In this document: positions 19,786 through 28,745 of the stretch, piece after piece | Numbering within the stretch: the first letter of the stretch is position 1 | How the letters are laid out: each line of letters starts with the position of its first letter | Assembly: GCF_000626715.1 (NCBI RefSeq) | Contig: NZ_AQRA01000003.1 | Location: 124,001-188,000, forward strand | Source: Aquimarina atlantica | Lineage (GTDB): Bacteria; Bacteroidota; Bacteroidia; Flavobacteriales; Flavobacteriaceae | DNA: 64,000 nt | Direction: 5' to 3' | Position numbers and translations under genes: made by a program | The notes under the pieces: model-generated | What the model saw: only the letters and a program-made list of their open reading frames with translations | What the model was told of the DNA's origin: nothing | Database searches by the model: none

Positions 19786-22416
19786 CTAAAATTGTTGTCC
19801 TATAATAAAATGGGTTTCCCATCCATTAGCCTGATTTGTTCCCGGAATAGGATCAAAACCATACCCAAAATCTATACCTAATAACCCAAATGCTGGCATA
19901 AAGATACGCAAACCTGCTCCAGTAGAACGACTTAATTGGAAAGGATTAAAACTTTTAAAGCTATCATAAGAAGCTCCACCTTCCAAAAATCCTAACACAT
20001 ATATCGAAGCTGCGGGTTTTAGTGTTATAGGATAACGAAGCTCTAACGAATATTTGTTATAAATTGTTGCCCCATCGGCATCAAAATCTTGATTATTAGT
20101 TCTACTTTGAGGTGTAATAGATTGATTTGGGTACCCTCTTAACGAAATAACCTCACGGCCATCAAGACTTGTAGCACCTAATCCATCTCCTCCCAGGAAA
20201 AAGCGTTCAAAAGGAATATTACCTCTATTGCTATTATATGCACCTAGAAAACCGTACTCGGCTTTTGTTTTTAAAACCAAGGGTTTTTTCCCTATGTTAA
20301 CTAAGCTTGTGTACCAGGTACCATCAAATTTTAGTTTATAATATTCTAGCCATTTAAAACGCTCCTGATCGATTTCTCCAATCTCTGTACCTATTTCAGC
20401 ACTTCTTACTAGATCTCTCGAATTGCTATTATCTAAGTTACTTCTTTCTTCTTCTAAAGCATCTCTACGATCTTTTAATTCACCGTAATCTACACCATCA
20501 AAAAGAGAATAAGGAACAGAAAGTTTGGCAACAAGATTAAATTCTGATCCGCCTGTAGGGAAAATAGGGTTAACTGTAGTATTGTTTCTATTGATTCCGA
20601 TAGTATAAGATAAATCATTAGAAGATCCATTACCAAAAGTAAATAATCGAGTGTTGTAGTTTTTAAGATTATAATGTCTTACACTAATGGCTTGAGATAA
20701 TGTAAAGTAGTTATCTGGCCAATTTAATCTTTTAGCGATACCTATTGACCCACCAGTAATAAGAAATTTACTATTTCTGTCTACTCTACGCGTTCTGTTG
20801 TTAAGTAAGAACTGGATCGTATGAGAGAATGATGTAGAGAGTTGATATGGTCTTTTTCCTCCTAACCACGGTTCTACAAAAGAAAGGCTATAGGTTTGAA
20901 AGAATCTACTGGCTTGGGCTCTTATTCTAAGTGTTTGACCATCTCCCATAGGAAGGGGACTATAAGATTCTTTATTAAAGATGTTGCGTATTGAAAAATT
21001 GCTAAAAGCTAATCCAAGAGTTCCTACAAAACCACCTCCGCCAAAACCACCCTGAAGCTCAATTTGGCTGGATCCTTTTTCTACTACAGGGTAATTAATA
21101 TCAATAGTTCCTGCTTGAGGATTTGCATTTTTAAATTGTGGCTCTAGTTGTTCTGGATCAAAAAATCCTAGCTGTCCTAATTCACGAACAGTTCGTACTA
21201 CAAGATCTTTGCTATACCGTTGACCCGGTCTGGTTCTAAGTGTTCTATAGATTACGTGATCATTTGTTTTATCATTTCCGGTAACGGTAATGTGGTCAAA
21301 GTAGGTTAGTTTTCCTTCGCGAACTCTGATTTCAAAGTCAAGAGTATCATTATATACTTTTGTTTCTACAGCATCAATAGAAGAAAATAAATACCCATTA
21401 TTTTGGTATAAATTCGTAAGGTCATCTGCGTCGGGCTTACTATTATCGGCAATTTGTTTTTCTAGAAGAACGCCATTATACACATCACCTTTTTTGATAA
21501 CAAGTTGTCTGGCTAATTCCCGGTCGGTATATACACTATTACCCAAAAATGTGATATTCCCAAAATAGTACTTATTACCTTCTTCAAGATTAAGATTAAG
21601 TGATACACTATTATCATCTTCTATGATAAGACTATCAGAGATAATACGGGCATCTCGATATCCTTTTTCTTTGTATTTTGTAATAATATTATCTTTGTCC
21701 TCCTCGTAATCTGCTTGGATATATTTTGATCGTTTCCAGAATCTTAAGAATTTCTTACGTTTGGTGTTTTTCATTGCCCGGCGAACCTTACCATCAGAAA
21801 GTTGCTCGTTTCCTTCTATGTTAATTTTATCAACCTTAACCCGATCTCCTTTGTCGATCAAAACAACCATGTTTACTTTGTTGCTTGCAACGGTATCTTT
21901 AACAGGAATGGTGTTGATAACAACTTTAGTATTTAGAAATCCGTCTTTTTTATACTTATTAGCAATAAAATTACGGGTTGTGGTTATCAGGTTTTCTGTA
22001 ACCTTTGCGCCTTTGGTTAGCCCATTATCTTTAATTAACTCTTCAGATTTACGCTTTTTAATTCCTTGAATTCGGGCTTCATTTAACTCAGGTACTTCTT
22101 GTATGTTAATTTCGAGATCAGCGACGTCTCCTTCTACATTGCTAATGTAAAAGTTAATGTCACTAAATAATTCGAGATCCCATAATTTCTTAATGACTTT
22201 ACTTATTCGATCTCCCGGAAGAAAAATACGTTCTCCTTTTCTAAGACCAGTAAAAGTAATTACTGTATTTTCATTGTAACTGGTAATCCCGGTAACTTTA
22301 ATATCTCCAATAATATATTCTTTCCCGTTAGCACCAGGTAAATTTTGTGCAGAAAGTGATGTTGATATTAATAAGGCGAGTAACGTAAAATACGTAATAG
22401 GTAGTTTTTTTGTCAT
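19786..22416 (-). CDS. bamA: Outer membrane protein assembly factor BamA
   Basis: The central Omp85 insertase of the outer membrane. From the ATG at 22416 it is 876 residues with a signal peptide (MTKKLPITYFTLLALLISTSLSAQ). Several POTRA domains (about 30-450; IGDIKVTGI, VDKINIEGNEQL, YFGNITFLGN, FDHITVTGN) precede the 16-strand barrel with SLRGYPNQSITP and a C-terminal aromatic strand ending HFIIGQQF. A longer frame reaching 22590 overlaps uppS and is rejected because the signal peptide starts at 22416. It lies 4 nt after uppS and is followed by two OmpH chaperones. Confidence 0.97.
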   Translation of the reverse strand: MTKKLPITYFTLLALLISTSLSAQNLPGANGKEYIIGDIKVTGITSYNENTVITFTGLRKGERIFLPGDRISKVIKKLWDLELFSDINFYISNVEGDVADLEINIQEVPELNEARIQGIKKRKSEELIKDNGLTKGAKVTENLITTTRNFIANKYKKDGFLNTKVVINTIPVKDTVASNKVNMVVLIDKGDRVKVDKINIEGNEQLSDGKVRRAMKNTKRKKFLRFWKRSKYIQADYEEDKDNIITKYKEKGYRDARIISDSLIIEDDNSVSLNLNLEEGNKYYFGNITFLGNSVYTDRELARQLVIKKGDVYNGVLLEKQIADNSKPDADDLTNLYQNNGYLFSSIDAVETKVYNDTLDFEIRVREGKLTYFDHITVTGNDKTNDHVIYRTLRTRPGQRYSKDLVVRTVRELGQLGFFDPEQLEPQFKNANPQAGTIDINYPVVEKGSSQIELQGGFGGGGFVGTLGLAFSNFSIRNIFNKESYSPLPMGDGQTLRIRAQASRFFQTYSLSFVEPWLGGKRPYQLSTSFSHTIQFLLNNRTRRVDRNSKFLITGGSIGIAKRLNWPDNYFTLSQAISVRHYNLKNYNTRLFTFGNGSSNDLSYTIGINRNNTTVNPIFPTGGSEFNLVAKLSVPYSLFDGVDYGELKDRRDALEEERSNLDNSNSRDLVRSAEIGTEIGEIDQERFKWLEYYKLKFDGTWYTSLVNIGKKPLVLKTKAEYGFLGAYNSNRGNIPFERFFLGGDGLGATSLDGREVISLRGYPNQSITPQSRTNNQDFDADGATIYNKYSLELRYPITLKPAASIYVLGFLEGGASYDSFKSFNPFQLSRSTGAGLRIFMPAFGLLGIDFGYGFDPIPGTNQANGWETHFIIGQQF

Positions 22417-22420
22417 TTCT

Positions 22421-23158
22421 TTAACTGAGCTGCTCACTAGTTTTTCCAAATCTTCTTTCTCTTTTTTGATAATTGTATATGGCTTCAAATAAATCGGCTT
22501 TTTTAAAGTCTGGCCATAAAATTTCTGTAAAATATAATTCTGCATACGCAATTTGCCATAGTAAAAAATTACTGATACGTTGTTCCCCACTGGTACGTAT
22601 CAATAAGTCCACATCAGGCAGGTCTTTTGTATACAAATGCTCATTAATGACTGATTCATTTATAAGATGTGGCGAAATTACACCATTTTTAACTTTAATA
22701 CTTATTTCTTTGATAGTTTTTATAAGCTCTTCTCTGCTTCCATAGCTTAGGGCCAGAGTAAGCGTCATATGCGTATTGGATTTGGTCTTTTCAATAACTT
22801 CTAAAAGTTCTACTCTTGCTTTTTCGGGAAGCAACTGCAAGTTTCCAATAGCATTAAGTTTAATATTGTTATCCTGAAGTGTTTTGATTTCCTTTTTTAA
22901 GGAATTCACCAAAAGTTTCATTAGGGTATCTACTTCAAGTTTTGGTCTATTCCAGTTTTCTGTAGAAAAAGCATATAATGTAAGATATTTAACACCTATT
23001 TCGGCACTGCTTTCAACAGCTTCTTTAACAGCTTTAGTACCATTTTCGTGGCCAACGGCTCTAAATAGACCTTTCTTTTTGGCCCATCGCCCATTACCAT
23101 CCATAATAATGGCAACGTGCTGTGGGATATTAGAGTTTAATTGTTTTTTATCAATCAT
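22421..23158 (-). CDS. uppS: Isoprenyl transferase (undecaprenyl diphosphate synthase)
   Basis: A 245-residue cis-prenyltransferase making the C55 lipid carrier for peptidoglycan and glycans. The signature HVAIIMDGNGRWAKKKG gives the catalytic Asp; also visible are YAFSTENWNRP and DLLIRTSGEQRISNFLLWQ. I take the ATG at 23158 (MIDKKQLN), two nt after the stop of the DUF6089 gene; a start seven codons upstream lies inside that gene. It is translationally coupled to both neighbours. Confidence 0.96.
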   Translation of the reverse strand: MIDKKQLNSNIPQHVAIIMDGNGRWAKKKGLFRAVGHENGTKAVKEAVESSAEIGVKYLTLYAFSTENWNRPKLEVDTLMKLLVNSLKKEIKTLQDNNIKLNAIGNLQLLPEKARVELLEVIEKTKSNTHMTLTLALSYGSREELIKTIKEISIKVKNGVISPHLINESVINEHLYTKDLPDVDLLIRTSGEQRISNFLLWQIAYAELYFTEILWPDFKKADLFEAIYNYQKRERRFGKTSEQLS

Positions 23159-23160
23159 TT

Positions 23161-23838
23161 TTAGAAAGCACAAAAACATGGTATTCTACCCCAGGTATAC
23201 GATATGGTTATACCTGTAAATACATACCAGTCATTGTTATTTAAATTACCAAATCCTGTTCCATATCTATCATCAGGATTACTGCCGTCAAGGTTATCAG
23301 TAAATGTGTATCTGGCGCCTATTTCTGCACCTAATACAAATTTTCTACCTAATGTTTTTTTAATCCCTAAAACCATAGGGATTGCGAAACTCCATTTATC
23401 TGCATATGCGCCGATTTGATTATTCGCATTAACAGCCAAAGCACCATAATTAAATGTAGTAATTCCTGTATATAGATAAGGGGTAAATTGGGGTTCTCCG
23501 TCGTAAAGATACCAATCCCAGAAATTAAATTCCATTCCTAGCGATATTTCTTTTACAGAATTGCTAAAACTTAATCCTCTTTGTTTTCTTCTATCATCCC
23601 CTTTATCGTCATTAGCATTGAGTTTGGCATATAAAAATGAAGCTCTAAAAGCATGTCGTTTACTTCGATTCCATTTTCCGATAGCTCCAAAAGCGACATT
23701 ATTAGGTGAAATATAGTATGTAGATCCTACATCTCCTATATAGTTAGCTCCTCCAGCCATCAAACCTACTTCGTAAGTTTGTGATGTGATTGGTTGTACA
23801 AAAAATACAACAATTATAAGTGATGCTAAGTATCTCAT
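23161..23838 (-). CDS. DUF6089 family outer-membrane protein
   Basis: A 225-residue protein with signal peptide (cut after QPITS). It has the pattern of a small beta-barrel: YEVGLMAGGANYIGDVG at the start, RHAFRASFLYAKLNANDDKGD, then EFNFWDWYLYDGEPQFTPYLYTGI and a final aromatic strand. Proteins of this kind precede uppS and bamA in many Flavobacteriaceae, which suggests a role in envelope assembly, but none is established. It is the first gene behind the promoter at 23856-23884. Confidence 0.85.
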   Translation of the reverse strand: MRYLASLIIVVFFVQPITSQTYEVGLMAGGANYIGDVGSTYYISPNNVAFGAIGKWNRSKRHAFRASFLYAKLNANDDKGDDRRKQRGLSFSNSVKEISLGMEFNFWDWYLYDGEPQFTPYLYTGITTFNYGALAVNANNQIGAYADKWSFAIPMVLGIKKTLGRKFVLGAEIGARYTFTDNLDGSNPDDRYGTGFGNLNNNDWYVFTGITISYTWGRIPCFCAF

Positions 23839-23855
23839 AGATTTTCAAAAGTTTG

Positions 23856-23884
23856 CAAATATAACAATTAACTTTAGTACACAA
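23856..23884 (-). promoter_or_regulatory. Bacteroidota-type promoter of the DUF6089-uppS-bamA-ompH run
   Basis: On the minus strand, TTG (23884-23882), an 18-nt spacer, then TATATTTG (23863-23856), matching TAnnTTTG. The start of transcription would fall near 23849, about 11 nt before the DUF6089 ATG. Confidence 0.6.
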
Positions 23885-23937
23885 GAATTTGAGTAAAATA
23901 GTATGAATAAAAAACACTTTTTAGCACATTTTATTGT

Positions 23938-24822
23938 TCAATTGCGTTTATCTTCCCCCCAAAGCATCTTTTTACGCAATGTTTTTAGAAAGCTTTCATC
24001 TTGCAGAACTACCATATTAATTTTGAATGGAGCTTTTTTAATAACTACTGTAGCTTCATTTGGTAGTGTATGTATTCTCGAATCTAAAGAAATTAAGTAG
24101 GTGTCTTCTCTTCCCGAAACCTGTAATTTGATTTCTTGATTATCGGGTATAACAAGAGGTCTTACATTAAGATTATGCGGGGCGATAGGAGTTAGTACCA
24201 TGCTTTCTGCATCAGGCATCATTACGGGACCACCACAACTTAATGAGTATCCTGTAGAACCAGTAGGAGTAGAAACAATTAGACCATCTGCCCAATATGA
24301 AGTGAGAAATTCATTGTTAAGAGTGGTATGTACAGTAATCATAGAAGTTGTATTTCTTCGACTTACTGCGATCTCATTCATTGCAAAGTTTAATACTCCA
24401 AATTCTTCTGTTGCAGGTAAAGTTTCTACCGTTACGAGGCTTCTTGAAGAAATATAAAACTTTTTGTCAAGGATGAGTGCTATAGTATCTTTAATTTCTT
24501 CTTTTTGAATCGTGGCTAAAAAACCCAATCTTCCGGTATTGATTCCTGCAATTGGGATTCCTAAATCCCGAACATAAGTGATCGTTTTGAGAATAGTACC
24601 ATCTCCTCCAATACTAAAAAAAAGATCATATGATGTGTCAAGTTCTTCAAAAGTGCTGAAATGAGAATATGTTTTATCTATTTCATCATGAAGATTTATC
24701 AATTCAAGAAAATTTTTCTCAATTACAACTTCTACACCATTTTTGTCAAGAGTCTCTAATAACTGTTGAATGTAGATTCCCGAATTTTTATGATAGAACT
24801 GCCCGTATATACCGATCTTCAT
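23938..24822 (-). CDS. nadK: NAD kinase
   Basis: A 294-residue kinase that phosphorylates NAD to NADP in the cytoplasm. The family marks are SIGGDGTILKTI (about 75), the NTGRLGFLA motif, and the C-terminal glycine-rich SYWADGLIVSTPTGSTGYSLSCGGP. Length is normal. It follows the CBS-domain gene by 45 nt on the same strand and probably shares its transcript; the downstream DUF6089 gene has its own promoter. Confidence 0.96.
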   Translation of the reverse strand: MKIGIYGQFYHKNSGIYIQQLLETLDKNGVEVVIEKNFLELINLHDEIDKTYSHFSTFEELDTSYDLFFSIGGDGTILKTITYVRDLGIPIAGINTGRLGFLATIQKEEIKDTIALILDKKFYISSRSLVTVETLPATEEFGVLNFAMNEIAVSRRNTTSMITVHTTLNNEFLTSYWADGLIVSTPTGSTGYSLSCGGPVMMPDAESMVLTPIAPHNLNVRPLVIPDNQEIKLQVSGREDTYLISLDSRIHTLPNEATVVIKKAPFKINMVVLQDESFLKTLRKKMLWGEDKRN

Positions 24823-24867
24823 TATAATTTGATTTGTGTTATTAGTAGTTGAATTAGGGAAACTGTC

Positions 24868-25524
24868 CTATATATTAAGGTATTTTGCTAAATATTGAGA
24901 TCTTTCTTTAAGATTAGTTAAAAATGTATCCTCTTGGTGTCTTGAGACTATATTATAGCTATATCTTCTAAATGTTTGTACTATATTGTTAATATCACTA
25001 TCGCTAATCTTTAATGTTATCTGGGCGACATCATTTTTCATATTTGATATAAATAAACCCAATACTTTAGCATTATTTGATTCTACAATTTGCGAAATTT
25101 CACTAAAAGAATAATCCAGAACTCCTTTTTCTACTATTAAAATATTACCAGGCTCACTAAGAAACGGGGTCTCGTTAAAAAGGTTCATGATATCACCAAG
25201 TTCAAAAAAACCTAGATAACTATTGTTGTCATCTAATACTGGCATAATATTAGAATTACTCTGCGCAAAAGATTCTAGGATATCCAACCAGTTATCAGTT
25301 TCTCTTACATAAAATCCTTCGAGGGCATATTGATAAGCATCTAAAGTTTTGTCGGTTTCAAAACATCGGATATCTGCTTCAGAAACACACCCTAAATATA
25401 TGTTCTGTTTTATAACAGGAAAATGGGTATAGGTAAGTTCATTAAATAGTAATTGGGCCTCTGTTACTTTGACAGTTACGTCAAGAGGTTCTATTTCATT
25501 AACTATGTACAAATTCGTTTTCAT
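24868..25524 (-). CDS. CBS domain-containing protein
   Basis: A 218-residue protein with two CBS modules (about 15-65 and 75-125), shown by TYTHFPVIKQNIYLGCVSEADI and NIMPVLDDNNSYLGFFELGDIMNLF. The C-terminal part (about 140-218) has the shape of an ACT-like sensing fold (ISQIVESNNAKVLGLFISN). CBS pairs bind adenine nucleotides such as AMP, ATP or SAM and report energy or metabolite state. It is divergent from pdxJ and upstream of nadK, so a nucleotide-sensing role beside NAD kinase is plausible but inferred. Confidence 0.85.
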   Translation of the reverse strand: MKTNLYIVNEIEPLDVTVKVTEAQLLFNELTYTHFPVIKQNIYLGCVSEADIRCFETDKTLDAYQYALEGFYVRETDNWLDILESFAQSNSNIMPVLDDNNSYLGFFELGDIMNLFNETPFLSEPGNILIVEKGVLDYSFSEISQIVESNNAKVLGLFISNMKNDVAQITLKISDSDINNIVQTFRRYSYNIVSRHQEDTFLTNLKERSQYLAKYLNI

Positions 25525-25625
25525 AACTTATAAGGGGCTATATTATGCAAAATAATCAAAAAATATACAATCAAGGCGTTCTCAACTTTGTATTTTTGCT
25601 TTTTTAGTAAAAGATATCAAAAACC

Positions 25626-26339
25626 ATGACAAAGTTAAGTGTTAACGTTAATAAAATTGCAACTTTACGTAATTCGAGAGGAGGAGATACTCCTAATTTA
25701 ATTCAGGTAGCGACCGATATTCAGCATTTTGGAGGAGAAGGAATTACAATTCACCCAAGACCAGATGAAAGGCATATACGATATCAAGATGCGTATGATC
25801 TAAAGCCAATTGTTCATACAGAGTATAATATAGAAGGAAATCCTATTCCTAAGTTTATAGAGTTGGTATTAGCTGTTAAACCAACGCAGGTTACTTTGGT
25901 GCCAGATGCAGAGGATGCTATAACAAGTAATGCAGGTTGGAATACAAAAAAACATGAAAGTTTTTTGAAAGAAGTAATATCTGAGTTTAAACGTAATGAT
26001 ATTAGAACCTCAATATTTGTAGATCCTGTTCCTGAGATGATAGAAGGTGCGGTAAGTACCGGAGCAGATAGAATTGAATTGTATACCGAAGAATTTGCTT
26101 CAGAATACGCAAAAGGAAATTTGAAAGCGATACAGCCTTATTCGACTTGTGCTCAACAAGCAATTGATCTTGGGATCGGAGTAAATGCAGGTCATGATCT
26201 CTCTTTAGATAATATTAAGTTTTTTAAAGAAAATATCCCCGGACTTCTTGAAGTTTCTATTGGGCATGCTTTGATAAGCGAATCTATATATCTGGGATTA
26301 GAAAATGTAGTTAATATGTATTTACATCGACTAAAGTAA
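25626..26339 (+). CDS. pdxJ: Pyridoxine 5'-phosphate synthase
   Basis: A 237-residue TIM barrel closing the deoxyxylulose-dependent vitamin B6 pathway: it condenses 1-deoxyxylulose 5-phosphate and 3-amino-2-oxopropyl phosphate to pyridoxine 5'-phosphate. Motifs: LSVNVNKIATLRNSRGG at the start, GITIHPRPDERHI, the VTLVPDAEDAITSNAGW loop, and GVNAGHDLSLDNI. A TATTTTTG at 25591-25598 fits the -7 box, but no -33 box is evident. The repeated leader at 26341 begins right after the stop. Confidence 0.97.
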   Translation: MTKLSVNVNKIATLRNSRGGDTPNLIQVATDIQHFGGEGITIHPRPDERHIRYQDAYDLKPIVHTEYNIEGNPIPKFIELVLAVKPTQVTLVPDAEDAITSNAGWNTKKHESFLKEVISEFKRNDIRTSIFVDPVPEMIEGAVSTGADRIELYTEEFASEYAKGNLKAIQPYSTCAQQAIDLGIGVNAGHDLSLDNIKFFKENIPGLLEVSIGHALISESIYLGLENVVNMYLHRLK

Positions 26340-26340
26340 A

Positions 26341-26442
26341 CTGTGGATATGAAATGAGCCATAATAATTAGGTTAATATCAACTGACATGATCAATGGCG
26401 AATTCCATCTGACAATTAAAAAAAACAATAAAAAAAGAACAG
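26341..26442 (+). promoter_or_regulatory. Repeated leader element, copy 2 (before the alpha/beta hydrolase); candidate RNA switch
   Basis: It contains ATGAAATGAGCCAT (26349-26362), 32 variable nt, ATGGC (26395-26399), GAATTCCATCTGAC (26400-26413) and an A-rich run ending AAAGAACAG before the ATG at 26443, all in the same order and nearly the same spacing as before gcvP. GCCAT (26358-26362) can pair with ATGGC (26395-26399); in copy 1 the last base is T, keeping a G-U pair. ATGG/CCAT (26395-26398 with 26405-26408) and CATCTG/CAGATG (26406-26411 with 26440-26445) are alternatives, the last one covering the start codon. Confidence 0.55.
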
Positions 26443-27210
26443 ATGAAATTACATTCTAATGTTTTTGGCGAAGGGCAACCTTTTATAATTCTTCATGGAT
26501 TTTTAGGAATGGGAGATAACTGGAAAACACTTGGGAAGAAAATCTCTGAACAAGGGTTTCAGGTTCATTTGATAGATCAACGAAATCATGGTAGAAGCCC
26601 TCATAGTGATGAGTTTAATTACAATATACTTGCAGATGATTTAGCGACGTATTGCGAAGAACACCATTTGCAGAACTGTAATATTTTGGGGCACTCTATG
26701 GGTGGGAAGACCGTAATGCTTTTTGCGTCAAAATATCCTGATTTGATTGATCATTTAATTGTAGCCGATATAGGACCAAAATATTATCCATTACATCATC
26801 AGGACATTTTGGATGGGTTAAGTGCTTTGGATTTTGAGATTTTAAAATCCAGAGGAGAAGTGGATGGTGAGTTAAGTAAGTATGTGCCTGATACAGGTGT
26901 AAGAATGTTTCTTCTTAAAAATCTATATTGGAAAGAAAAAGGAGTTCTTGGGTTGCGAATAAATTTAGAGGTATTGATAAAAAATGCTCACCAGATAGGA
27001 GTGGAATTACCAGAACAATATAGTTATTCTGGAGATACTCTCTTTCTAAGAGGAGAACGATCTAATTATATTTTGGATGAAGACGAAACCAGAATAAAAA
27101 AACAATTTCCTAATTCAATAATCGGGGAAATTTCAAACGCAGGTCATTGGTTGCATGCCGAAAACCCAACGAATTTTTTGCAAGAAGTGTTAGAATTCAT
27201 CAAAAAATAG
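26443..27210 (+). CDS. Alpha/beta hydrolase (YbfF-like esterase)
   Basis: A 255-residue alpha/beta-hydrolase fold enzyme. The oxyanion motif HGFLGMGDNWKTLGKK, the RNHGRSPHSDEFNY loop and the nucleophile elbow LGHSMGGKT (Ser about 87) are clear, with the catalytic His in SNAGHWLHAENP near the C-terminus. This subfamily cleaves acyl-CoA or short esters. The substrate is unknown here. It follows pdxJ after 103 nt of the repeated leader, so it may be cotranscribed with pdxJ but regulated through its leader. Confidence 0.92.
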   Translation: MKLHSNVFGEGQPFIILHGFLGMGDNWKTLGKKISEQGFQVHLIDQRNHGRSPHSDEFNYNILADDLATYCEEHHLQNCNILGHSMGGKTVMLFASKYPDLIDHLIVADIGPKYYPLHHQDILDGLSALDFEILKSRGEVDGELSKYVPDTGVRMFLLKNLYWKEKGVLGLRINLEVLIKNAHQIGVELPEQYSYSGDTLFLRGERSNYILDEDETRIKKQFPNSIIGEISNAGHWLHAENPTNFLQEVLEFIKK

Positions 27211-27250
27211 AGAAAAAATGCTATGTATGCATAATATTTTGATGAATTCG

Positions 27251-27280
27251 TTGGATAATTAGTATTTTCTATTAAATTTG
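27251..27280 (+). promoter_or_regulatory. Bacteroidota-type promoter upstream of the FadL-like gene
   Basis: TTG (27251-27253), a 19-nt spacer, then TAAATTTG (27273-27280), an exact TAnnTTTG. The leader to the ATG at 27493 would be about 205 nt, so a nearer start may also exist. Confidence 0.5.
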
Positions 27281-27492
27281 GAAAATCAAATTTTAATATA
27301 GAACTTATCTAAACTTTTTGTTTACCTACGAATTTTACATTTTGGCCTCTAAATTTTTGTGTCTATACCATAATATGGCATGGTGATGCTCTCATAAAAT
27401 CTTTTATTCTAGATTAACCGCCAAAATTTTTTACTCACAAACAAAAAAGTAGACAAGTTCATTCTAACATAACAAACAATACTAAATTAATT

Positions 27493-28740
27493 ATGAGAAA
27501 ACTTTTATTATTTATTCTGTTCGTCTCGGTAACTTTGGTTACGTATGCAGGCGGATATAGAGTTAGTGTGCAAGGACAAAGAGCGATTGCAATGGGGCAT
27601 ACTGGAGTAGCGGTAGTGAATAGTGCTGAGTTGGTATTTTTTAACCCTGCGGGTCTTGTGTACTTAGAAAATAAATTAAACGTAAGTGTTGGTGTAAGTG
27701 GAATCTTCACAGATGTAATATATCAAAATCGAGAATTAGGTACTTCTTCAGAAACAGATAGTTCTGTAGGAACTCCTCTTAATTTGTATGGTTCTTATAA
27801 AGTAAATGACTGGATGTCTATCGGTCTAGGGGTATATACTCCTTTTGGTAGTGAAGTAGAGTGGCCAACAGACTGGGCTGGCTCTCATTTGGTAAATAAT
27901 ATCGAATTGGCAGCAATATATATACAGCCCGTAGTGTCGTTTAAGATTTCTGACCGATTTAGTATTGGGGGAGGACCTATTTATGTTACCGGCTCTGTGA
28001 ATTTTAATCGTAATGCTAGTAGGACAACAACTGATCTAGAAGGTAACCGTTCTAATATTACGGTTGAGGATTCTGGAGTTACGAATTGGGGATGGAGTAT
28101 AGGTGCTATGTTTAATCCTACCGAAGATCTGCATATAGGGTTTAGTTATCGTAGCGAGATCATAATGGAAGTTGAAGGAGGAGAAGCTACATTTTCAAAT
28201 TTTCCAAATTCTCCGGCAGTACCAGCTAATGGAACTACAACCTTTAATGCAGAATTACCATTGCCAGCAGAACTTACATTAGGGCTTTCATACGAATATA
28301 AGAAATGGGTATTTGCATTTGATTATAACAGACAATTCTGGGATGTTTATGAATCATTAGATCTTACTTTTGGTAACGGTTCTAGCTCTATAAATCCACG
28401 TAATTATAAAAATTCTTCGGCATACCGACTTGGATTGCAGTATCAGGCAACCGATAAAATTACCTTGAGAGCTGGGTATTATCGTGATGAAACTCCCGTG
28501 CAACCAGGCTATTTTGCCCCAGAAACTCCTCGTAATGACTCTGATGGATTTACCGGTGGTTTAAGTTTTGCTGTAACACCTAAGTTAGCGATTGATGCTT
28601 CATTCTTTTACTTGAGATTTGAAGAGGTAGATGCTTCTTATGATTTTGGTACAAACTCAACAGGTGGTAGAGAATCTTTTGGAGGGACATATAAATCCAG
28701 CGCATTTGCTCCTGGACTTGGTTTAACTTATAAAATGTAA
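27493..28740 (+). CDS. OmpP1/FadL/TodX family outer-membrane transporter
   Basis: A 415-residue outer-membrane barrel with signal peptide (MRKLLLFILFVSVTLVTYA). The FadL hallmark is the N-terminal hatch and NPAG motif: GQRAIAMGHTGVAVVNSAELVFFNPAGL. The strands end with PGLGLTYKM, a C-terminal aromatic-hydrophobic strand. Family members take up long-chain fatty acids or other hydrophobic compounds. Five nt separate its stop from the SGNH hydrolase gene, a pairing that suggests uptake of lipids after, or together with, ester hydrolysis. Confidence 0.95.
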   Translation: MRKLLLFILFVSVTLVTYAGGYRVSVQGQRAIAMGHTGVAVVNSAELVFFNPAGLVYLENKLNVSVGVSGIFTDVIYQNRELGTSSETDSSVGTPLNLYGSYKVNDWMSIGLGVYTPFGSEVEWPTDWAGSHLVNNIELAAIYIQPVVSFKISDRFSIGGGPIYVTGSVNFNRNASRTTTDLEGNRSNITVEDSGVTNWGWSIGAMFNPTEDLHIGFSYRSEIIMEVEGGEATFSNFPNSPAVPANGTTTFNAELPLPAELTLGLSYEYKKWVFAFDYNRQFWDVYESLDLTFGNGSSSINPRNYKNSSAYRLGLQYQATDKITLRAGYYRDETPVQPGYFAPETPRNDSDGFTGGLSFAVTPKLAIDASFFYLRFEEVDASYDFGTNSTGGRESFGGTYKSSAFAPGLGLTYKM

Positions 28741-28745
28741 TAAAG

